In this document: piece after piece, positions 8,190-11,850 of the stretch
How positions within the stretch are numbered: the stretch's first letter is position 1
How the letters are laid out: each line of letters opens with the position of its first letter
NCBI GenBank assembly: GCA_937874755.1
Contig: CALNBC010000223.1
Location: 1-11,850 of the forward strand
DNA from: an uncultured Clostridia bacterium
GTDB lineage: Bacteria > Bacillota > Clostridia > Christensenellales > CALWSW01
Direction: 5' to 3'
Length of the DNA: 11,850 nt
The notes under the pieces: model-generated
Told to the model about the DNA's origin: nothing
What the model saw: the letters and a program-made list of their open reading frames with translations, nothing else
The model's database searches: none
Program-made: the position numbers and the translations under genes

Positions 8190-8418
8190 GGGTGAGACTC
8201 TTGCATAGACTCACCCCAGACTGTCGAAAAACTCCATCCCCGGGGTTTCAGGGGTCGAAGCCCCTGAGCTTCAATCAAAACTGGCGACATGCGCGTCAGT
8301 TTTGCCGTACTATTTCGGTCATAAGTGACCGAAATTACCCTGCGCGAAGCGAAAACCCATCGGCGAAAAAGGCCCGCAGGTCTTTTTTGACGCCCTACCT
8401 CGGCACACTTGTGCCGGG
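8190..8418. other. Cluster of strong hairpins after the his operon; possible repeat element
   Basis: The stretch from hisIE to the next promoter has no credible gene but holds at least six stem-loops in 230 bp. These are GGGTGAG/CTCACCC (8190-8216); TCAGGGG/CCCCTGA with a 6-nt loop (8248-8267), just after the palindrome CCCCGGGG (8238-8245); AAAACTGGCG pairing with CGC-GT-CAGTTTT with a 2-nt bulge (8277-8303); ATTTCGGTCA/TGACCGAAAT with a 4-nt loop (8312-8335); the terminator at 8366-8388; and CTCGGCAC/GTGCCGGG with one GU pair (8399-8418). Such density is typical of intergenic repeat units (REP- or MITE-like) or of a structured RNA. Without the genome I cannot say whether it is repeated. Short open frames on both strands here look spurious. 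Confidence 0.5.
8366..8388 (+). terminator. Intrinsic terminator, probably ending the his transcript
   Basis: The arms AAAAAGGCC and GGTCTTTTT close a CGCA tetraloop with nine pairs (one GU), ending in a run of six T. The A-run on the left makes it potentially bidirectional. It lies about 240 nt after the hisIE stop, and no better terminator is seen nearer; the hairpin at 8190-8216 has no T-run. CCTGCG at about 8339 could compete by pairing with CGCAGG at 8375-8380. Confidence 0.65.
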
Positions 8419-8548
8419 CCTTCAAGTCTAAAATAACAACGGCAGAACATAACCCAAAGGCTTAACCCCTCTTGTCTGCACCTTGTGGAATTGCAGGAAA
8501 ATAACTTAATCATTACTGTTACAGATTGTGAAAATAAAGAAATAAGGG

Positions 8549-8577
8549 TTGACGTATAGAGTGATACTGTATATAAT
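8549..8577 (+). promoter_or_regulatory. Sigma-A promoter of the kinase (glpK-like) gene
   Basis: TTGACG (8549-8554), a 17-bp spacer and TATAAT (8572-8577): five of six and six of six matches to consensus, inside an AT-rich stretch. Transcription should start near 8584. No palindromic operator or catabolite-response element is evident close to it. Confidence 0.78.
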
Positions 8578-8583
8578 TCCAAT

Positions 8584-8826
8584 CAAATCAAAACAAATCA
8601 AAAAAATAAAACAATAATCAACTTAATTCCACAAAATCGCTTATCCTGTGTCAGTCCGGCTGTTCGGCTATGAGCCACTTATCCGTCAAATTGCTCAATC
8701 AATTTGCCATAAAGCACTCGTCGCCCGGTCGCTCGATCATTTGAAATAACTTACCTGAAAACTCTCCAATTTAGCAGTTAAACCTCGTCGCAAACCCCAT
8801 CAAGCGTATTTGAAAGGAGAACCAAG
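8584..8826 (+). other. Long untranslated leader of the kinase gene
   Basis: If the promoter at 8549-8577 is used, the mRNA has about 240 nt before the kinase ATG. The first ~45 nt are almost pure A/C/T with repeated AATCAAA and CAAATCA units (8581-8620) and should be unstructured. Further on are two small hairpins: GGCT/AGCC with a 3-nt loop (8666-8676) and CAAATTG/CAATTTG with a 6-nt loop (8687-8706). I see no terminator, T-box, known riboswitch core or open reading frame. A role in regulation is possible but unproven. Confidence 0.45.
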
Positions 8827-10317
8827 ATGAAAAATTACGTACTAGTTATCGACGAAGGCACCACAGGAACCAGAGCGCTGATTTTTAACAAGGAGTTCAA
8901 AATCGTTGCTCAAAGCTACGAGGAGTTCACGCAATACACCCCCAGCTCAGACAAGGCCGAGCACGACGCTATGGAAATCTACGAAAAGAGCGTCAAGATG
9001 TGCAAAAAGGCGTTTGCCGATTCGGGTATCAGCCCTGGGGAGATCGCCGCCATAGGCATTACCAATCAGCGGGCTACCTATGTCGTATGGGACAAGGCGA
9101 CGGGCGAACCGCTTTGCCGAGCCATCGTCTGGCAGGACAGCCGCACAGGTGCGCGCTGCGCAGAGCTGAACGCCTCCGAATGGGGCGCCAAGGCGAAGAA
9201 GGCAACCGGCTGGACCATCGCCCCGGTATACTCCTCGCTGATGATCGAATGGCTGATGAAGAACAACCCAGAGGTCAAGGCAAAGATAGACGCCAAGGAA
9301 GCGCTATCCGGCACGATAGATACATGGCTGGTCTGGAAGCTGACGGGCGGCAAGGTGCACGCGGTAAGCTATTCCAACGCCTCAGTCATGGGCAGCATGG
9401 ACCTTTCCACCGCCGAGTGGTACACGGAATTTTTAGACTATCTCGGCATACCGCTGCACATACTGCCCGAAATTCGCGAGGATTCTGGTGACTTCGGCAC
9501 CACAGACCCTTCGATATTCGGCGCGCCCATCCCGATTTGCGCCTGCATCGCGGATCAGCATTCCGCGCTCTACGCCCAAGGCTGCCGCACACCCGGTACC
9601 GCCAAGCTGACCAACGGCACAGGCTCCTTCCTCGACATGAACATAGGCGAAAACTGCGTCGTGCTCAAAGGCGGCATCAACACCGTCATCGCCTGGAAGA
9701 TAAAAGGCAAAATCATGTACGCCATGGAGGGCTACGCCGCGGTCACAGGCTCCGCCATCCAGTGGCTTAGGGACGGGCTGAACATCATCGAAAAATCCGC
9801 CGATTCCGAAGCTCTGGCAAGGAGCGTGACCGATACCAACGGCGTGTATTTCGTGCCCGCCCTGACCGGCCTGGGCGCGCCGTACTGGGACCCCTTCGCC
9901 CGGGGCACGATCATCGGCATCACCCGCGGCACCACAAAGGCCCACATCTGCCGCGCGACGCTGGAAGCGATAGCCTTCTCGATAAAGGACATTACAGACG
10001 ATATAGCAAGAAACACGGGCAGTCCCGTTAAGGAAATCAAGATAGACGGCGGAGCTTCCGCCAACAACCTGCTCGCCCAGTTCTTTGCGGACATACTCGA
10101 CTGCAAGGTTTCGCGTCCGGCTTCTGTGGAAGCTACCAGCCTTGGTGCCGCCCAGATGGCGGGGCTTTATGCCGGAGTATGGACCGAGAAGGACTTTGAA
10201 GGCGCCGTGCAGTACGATGCCGAATTTGTCAGCAGCATATCGGACGAAGAGCGCGAAGTGCGCTACTCTGAGTGGATCGAGGCGGTCAAGCGCAGCGCCA
10301 ACTGGATAAAGCACTAA
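8827..10317 (+). CDS. glpK: FGGY-family kinase, glycerol kinase-like
   Basis: It phosphorylates a polyol with ATP, by family most likely glycerol to glycerol-3-phosphate in the cytosol. The 496-residue length and overall order match glycerol kinase: VIDEGTTGTRAL (8-18), NQRATYVVWD (80-89), AIVWQDSRT (99-107), DTWLVWKLTGG (165-175), SNASVMGS, ADQHSALYAQ (242-251) with the probable catalytic base D243, NGTGSF (263-268), IQWLRD, GVYFVPALTGLGAPYWDP (339-356), and the ATP-site motif DGGASANN (407-414). W102, R82, D243, Q244 and F268 agree with the glycerol pocket of the E. coli enzyme, but A83 replaces its Glu84 and V134 replaces its Tyr135. Substrate is therefore less certain; another small polyol is possible. 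AAAGGAG (8813-8819) lies 7 nt before ATG. Ile is coded more by ATC here than in the his genes, a hint of higher expression. Confidence 0.8.
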   Translation: MKNYVLVIDEGTTGTRALIFNKEFKIVAQSYEEFTQYTPSSDKAEHDAMEIYEKSVKMCKKAFADSGISPGEIAAIGITNQRATYVVWDKATGEPLCRAIVWQDSRTGARCAELNASEWGAKAKKATGWTIAPVYSSLMIEWLMKNNPEVKAKIDAKEALSGTIDTWLVWKLTGGKVHAVSYSNASVMGSMDLSTAEWYTEFLDYLGIPLHILPEIREDSGDFGTTDPSIFGAPIPICACIADQHSALYAQGCRTPGTAKLTNGTGSFLDMNIGENCVVLKGGINTVIAWKIKGKIMYAMEGYAAVTGSAIQWLRDGLNIIEKSADSEALARSVTDTNGVYFVPALTGLGAPYWDPFARGTIIGITRGTTKAHICRATLEAIAFSIKDITDDIARNTGSPVKEIKIDGGASANNLLAQFFADILDCKVSRPASVEATSLGAAQMAGLYAGVWTEKDFEGAVQYDAEFVSSISDEEREVRYSEWIEAVKRSANWIKH

Positions 10318-10348
10318 CACGCATAAAAAGGGAAAGGGAATACCCCGC

Positions 10349-10369
10349 GCGCCTCGGCTTTCGAGGCGC
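10349..10369 (+). other. Stem-loop between the kinase gene and the small split gene
   Basis: GCGCCTCG (10349-10356) and CGAGGCGC (10362-10369) form a perfect 8-bp stem around a GCTTT loop. No T-run follows, so it is not a normal terminator; it could be an mRNA processing or stability element that separates kinase expression from the downstream genes. Confidence 0.55.
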
Positions 10370-10401
10370 TCGGCCAACCAAATTGGGAAAGGATGATTGA
10401 G

Positions 10402-10627
10402 TTGACAGACAACGAAATCGTTGCGTCATTTGAAAAGGCATTGGCAGAAAAAGGCTCTTTACCTTCGCGTCAAAAAGCCGCTTGTGGGAGTGACCGCAAC
10501 AGTAAAGTGTGGCGGTGAAGTGCTTTACTCAAAGAAACATGCCGTCGCCAACCCGCCGGAGATGCTCTCGATTCGCTTTACTCCGGCAAGCGAGCTTTCA
10601 GCGCCGTTGGTCGTGGACGTGGAGTAG
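10402..10627 (+). pseudogene. Small unknown protein gene, apparently split by a +1 frameshift
   Basis: Two frames together read like one protein of about 75 residues. Frame 1 opens at TTG 10402 (or ATG 10393) after AAAGGA at 10388-10393 and gives a helix-like start, TDNEIVASFEKALAEKG; left alone it turns to non-protein-like sequence and stops at 10518. Frame 2, from about 10457, gives a smooth beta-rich sequence (LYLRVKKPLVGVTATVKCGG and on to PLVVDVE) ending in TAG 10625-10627. Skipping one base within GGCTCTT (10453-10459), or losing one A from the A5 run at 10448-10452, joins them. So it is a frameshifted gene, a sequencing or assembly error, or programmed +1 frameshifting. Frame 2 can also be read from TTG 10421, but without a ribosome site. 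I do not recognise the family. It lies 13 nt before the DUF1667 gene and is likely in the same operon. Confidence 0.5.
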
Positions 10628-10640
10628 GAGGGAAAGTATT

Positions 10641-10997
10641 ATGACAGAGAGGAACTACACCTGCACCGTTTGCCCCGTCAGTTGCGACCTAACCCTCAGG
10701 GACGAGGGCGGCGAGCTGACCGTTTCGGGCTGTAAGCGGGGTGAGATTCATGCAAAAAGCGAATACACCGACCCCAAGAGGATGCTAACCACGACGGTGG
10801 TGCTAAAAGGGGCGGACATTGCCCGCCTGCCTGTTATCAGCACAGCGCCTGTGCCCAAGGGCGCTATGGCGGAATGCCTGAAGCGCATCTACAAAACCGA
10901 GGTAGACGCGCCCGTAAAAGCCGGCGATGCAATAATCAAAAACATACTCGATACTGGGGTGGATATAATCGCCGCCCGAACTTTGGACAGGGCATAA
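10641..10997 (+). CDS. DUF1667 domain protein, cysteine-rich (COG3862-like)
   Basis: The 118-residue product starts with a Cys cluster, CTVCPVSCDLTL (C8, C11, C15), and a fourth cysteine in GCKRGE (C31), followed by PKRMLTTTVVLKGA and the C-terminal APVKAGDAIIKNILDTGVDIIAARTL. This is the pattern of the DUF1667 family, found in Clostridia next to glycerol-3-phosphate-dehydrogenase-like FAD oxidoreductases. The four cysteines suggest an Fe-S or zinc site, and an electron-transfer or assembly role is inferred from context only. The start ATG 10641 has AGGAGGG at 10626-10632 with 8-nt spacing, overlapping the end of the small split gene. A longer in-frame version from 10509 has no support. The usual oxidoreductase genes are not next to it here. 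Confidence 0.88.
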   Translation: MTERNYTCTVCPVSCDLTLRDEGGELTVSGCKRGEIHAKSEYTDPKRMLTTTVVLKGADIARLPVISTAPVPKGAMAECLKRIYKTEVDAPVKAGDAIIKNILDTGVDIIAARTLDRA

Positions 10998-11007
10998 AGG
11001 GACTTTA

Positions 11008-11213
11008 CCGCGTTGCGGCATCTGTGGCGGTCCGTTGACCCCTTAGAACTTTGGGCTGCCAAGTCTATCACCTGTAATTGTTGGGTTGAAGCTTGAACGA
11101 CGCCTTAAATGCTGTTAAAATAACAACGAGCAAAGAGAAAGAGGAAGCCGGAAGCGTCCGGAACGGGGATGCATATCAACTTGCCTTAGCATCGAGGGGT
11201 AAACAGACACACA
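11008..11213 (+). ncRNA. Probable structured non-coding RNA closed by a long-range helix
   Basis: No credible protein is coded between the DUF1667 and DeoR genes, yet the ends of this segment pair with each other. GTCCGTTGACCCC (11030-11042) pairs with GGGGTAAACAGAC (11196-11208) in 11 of 13 positions, the two mismatches being isolated, and the helix continues outward with TGTG (11023-11026) and CACA (11210-11213). Inside are CCGGA/TCCGG with an AGCG loop (11148-11161), GATGC/GCATC (11168-11193) and a 5-6 bp pairing of TTGTT(G) (11078-11083) with AACAA (11121-11126). CCGC/GCGG (11008-11018) precedes the helix. A large closing helix with many single-stranded, purine-rich joins (such as GGGTTGAAGCTTGAAC) is typical of large folded bacterial RNAs. 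The raiA-motif RNA of Firmicutes is the first class I would test, but I cannot confirm it. Strand is assumed from the neighbouring genes. Confidence 0.55.
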
Positions 11214-11219
11214 AACTTA

Positions 11220-11246
11220 AGCGCCCCCGCTATAAACGGGGGCGCT
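11220..11246 (+). other. Very stable GC hairpin just before the DeoR gene
   Basis: AGCGCCCCCG (11220-11229) and CGGGGGCGCT (11237-11246) form a perfect 10-bp stem with a CTATAAA loop. No T-run follows on the plus strand, so it is a poor intrinsic terminator; it may cap the 3' end of the RNA segment. Its C5 run could also pair with the GGGGG of the DeoR ribosome site (11255-11259), so alternative folding that hides or frees that site is conceivable. Confidence 0.65.
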
Positions 11247-11266
11247 GCAAATGAGGGGGAACAGCA

Positions 11267-11850
11267 ATGCTGTCAATCGACAGGCGAAAAGGCATATTGG
11301 ACAAGCTCTACTGCGACGGCTCCGTCAAGGTAAACGAGCTCGCCGCGCTGTACGGCGTGGGTGGGGAGACCATCCGGCGGGACCTCAAGGCGCTCGCCGC
11401 GGACTGGGATATTTCTGTAGTATACGGCGGGGCGTACTTCAAGCACACAGCCACCATGGGCAGCGTTCGGGAAGAAAACATAATCCATAAGCGCAAGGAG
11501 AATTTCGAGGCGAAGCAGATCATCGCCAAAAAAGCCGCCGACCTCGTGGTTCCGGGGGACATAATCGCCATAAATTCAGGCAGCACAGTAGAGGATATAC
11601 TCGATTACCTCGGCGGAAAGACTCCGCTTTCAATAGTCACATTGAACGTCAACCAGGCGGCTAAGGCCTCCCTCATACAAGGAGTGGACGTTTACCTTCC
11701 CGGCGGCAAGGTGCGCTCATCCTCGGGCATGACCATCGGACCGGACACAGGCGAGTTCATACGCAATTTTTCCATCAACAAGTGCTTTTTCGGAATTTCC
11801 GCCGTCAGCCTTTCCAGGGGCATAACCCACCCCGTCATGGAAGAGGTTCC
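11267..11850 (+). CDS. DeoR-family transcriptional regulator, 5' part
   Basis: The frame is open from ATG 11267 to the end of the window, giving 194 residues of a family that is usually ~250. Residues 1-55 are a DeoR-type winged helix-turn-helix: IDRRKGILDKLYCDGSVKVN, then ELAALYGVGGETIRRDLKAL, whose ETIRRDL is the recognition helix. The effector domain of the sugar-isomerase-like type follows, with DIIAINSGSTVEDI (~98-111), LSIVTLNVNQA, VYLPGGKVRSSSGMTIGP and FSINKCFFGISAVSLSRG (~168-185). Such regulators usually sense a phosphorylated sugar or polyol and repress a catabolic operon, so control of the upstream kinase locus is a fair inference. GAGGGGGA (11253-11260) lies 6 nt before the start. 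The structured region just upstream would be its leader if they are co-transcribed. Confidence 0.92.
   Translation, partial: MLSIDRRKGILDKLYCDGSVKVNELAALYGVGGETIRRDLKALAADWDISVVYGGAYFKHTATMGSVREENIIHKRKENFEAKQIIAKKAADLVVPGDIIAINSGSTVEDILDYLGGKTPLSIVTLNVNQAAKASLIQGVDVYLPGGKVRSSSGMTIGPDTGEFIRNFSINKCFFGISAVSLSRGITHPVMEEV

Noticed and set aside
8135..8431. 98-residue open frame on the plus strand and overlapping frames on the minus strand
   Set aside because: They run through several hairpins and the terminator, have no ribosome site, and give no protein-like sequence.
8581..8620. AATCAAA-type repeats as a CRISPR or tandem-repeat array
   Set aside because: The units are short, irregular and not separated by spacers; this is a simple A-rich tract.
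10349..10369. Terminator after the kinase gene
   Set aside because: The 8-bp stem is sound but is followed by TCGGCC and not by a T-run, so it was listed only as a stem-loop.
9433..10377. 314-residue open frame on the minus strand
   Set aside because: It is antisense to the kinase gene; the sense frame holds all FGGY motifs and the antisense protein has none I recognise.
11093..11121. Possible promoter TTGAAC-17-TAAAAT for the DeoR gene
   Set aside because: It has only a four-of-six -35, and both boxes lie inside the proposed folded RNA, where the bases take part in or neighbour predicted helices. It remains a weak alternative.

Overview
The window is a GC-rich stretch of a chromosome that looks like it comes from a Clostridia-type Firmicute. 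The reasons are the his gene order hisZ-G-D-C-B-H-A-F-IE with a short HisG plus a separate HisZ, strong AGGAG-type ribosome binding sites, TTG starts, consensus TTGACN-17-TATAAT promoters, and a glycerol-kinase-like gene near a DUF1667 gene. Isoleucine is often encoded by ATA despite the GC-rich background. The species cannot be named from the sequence alone.

Layout. (1) Positions 1-555: the 3' part of a metallo-beta-lactamase-fold hydrolase gene. (2) 556-743: an intergenic region with a near-perfect promoter (663-691), an 11-bp palindrome touching its -35 box (653-663), and a distant 11-bp inverted repeat with one arm on the -35 (578-588 and 663-673). (3) 744-8126: a compact nine-gene histidine operon with mostly overlapping genes. 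It covers every step from PRPP+ATP to histidine except the histidinol-phosphate phosphatase, which is not in the window. (4) 8127-8826: 700 bp without a convincing gene. It holds a cluster of strong hairpins (8190-8418) including one good intrinsic terminator (8366-8388), then a second near-consensus promoter (8549-8577) and a leader of about 240 nt. (5) 8827-10997: an FGGY kinase of the glycerol kinase type, a small unknown gene that appears split by a +1 frameshift (10402-10627), and a cysteine-rich DUF1667 protein. (6) 10998-11266: a probable structured non-coding RNA closed by a long-range helix, followed by a very stable GC hairpin. (7) 11267-11850: the 5' part of a DeoR-family regulator gene that runs off the window.

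How the parts fit. The his operon makes histidine and is probably read from one promoter. HisZ and HisG form the first, feedback-controlled enzyme. No T-box or histidine leader peptide is visible, so control by a DNA-binding repressor at the palindrome is the simplest idea. The kinase, DUF1667 protein and DeoR regulator look like a polyol or glycerol utilisation locus. The FAD-dependent oxidoreductases that usually sit beside DUF1667 are absent, and two residues that contact glycerol in the E. coli enzyme are changed, so the substrate is uncertain.

The most interesting object is the RNA-like segment at about 11008-11246. Its two ends pair over 150 bases, it contains several internal hairpins, and it has no coding potential. 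It may belong to a known class (the raiA-motif RNA is the first I would test) or be new.
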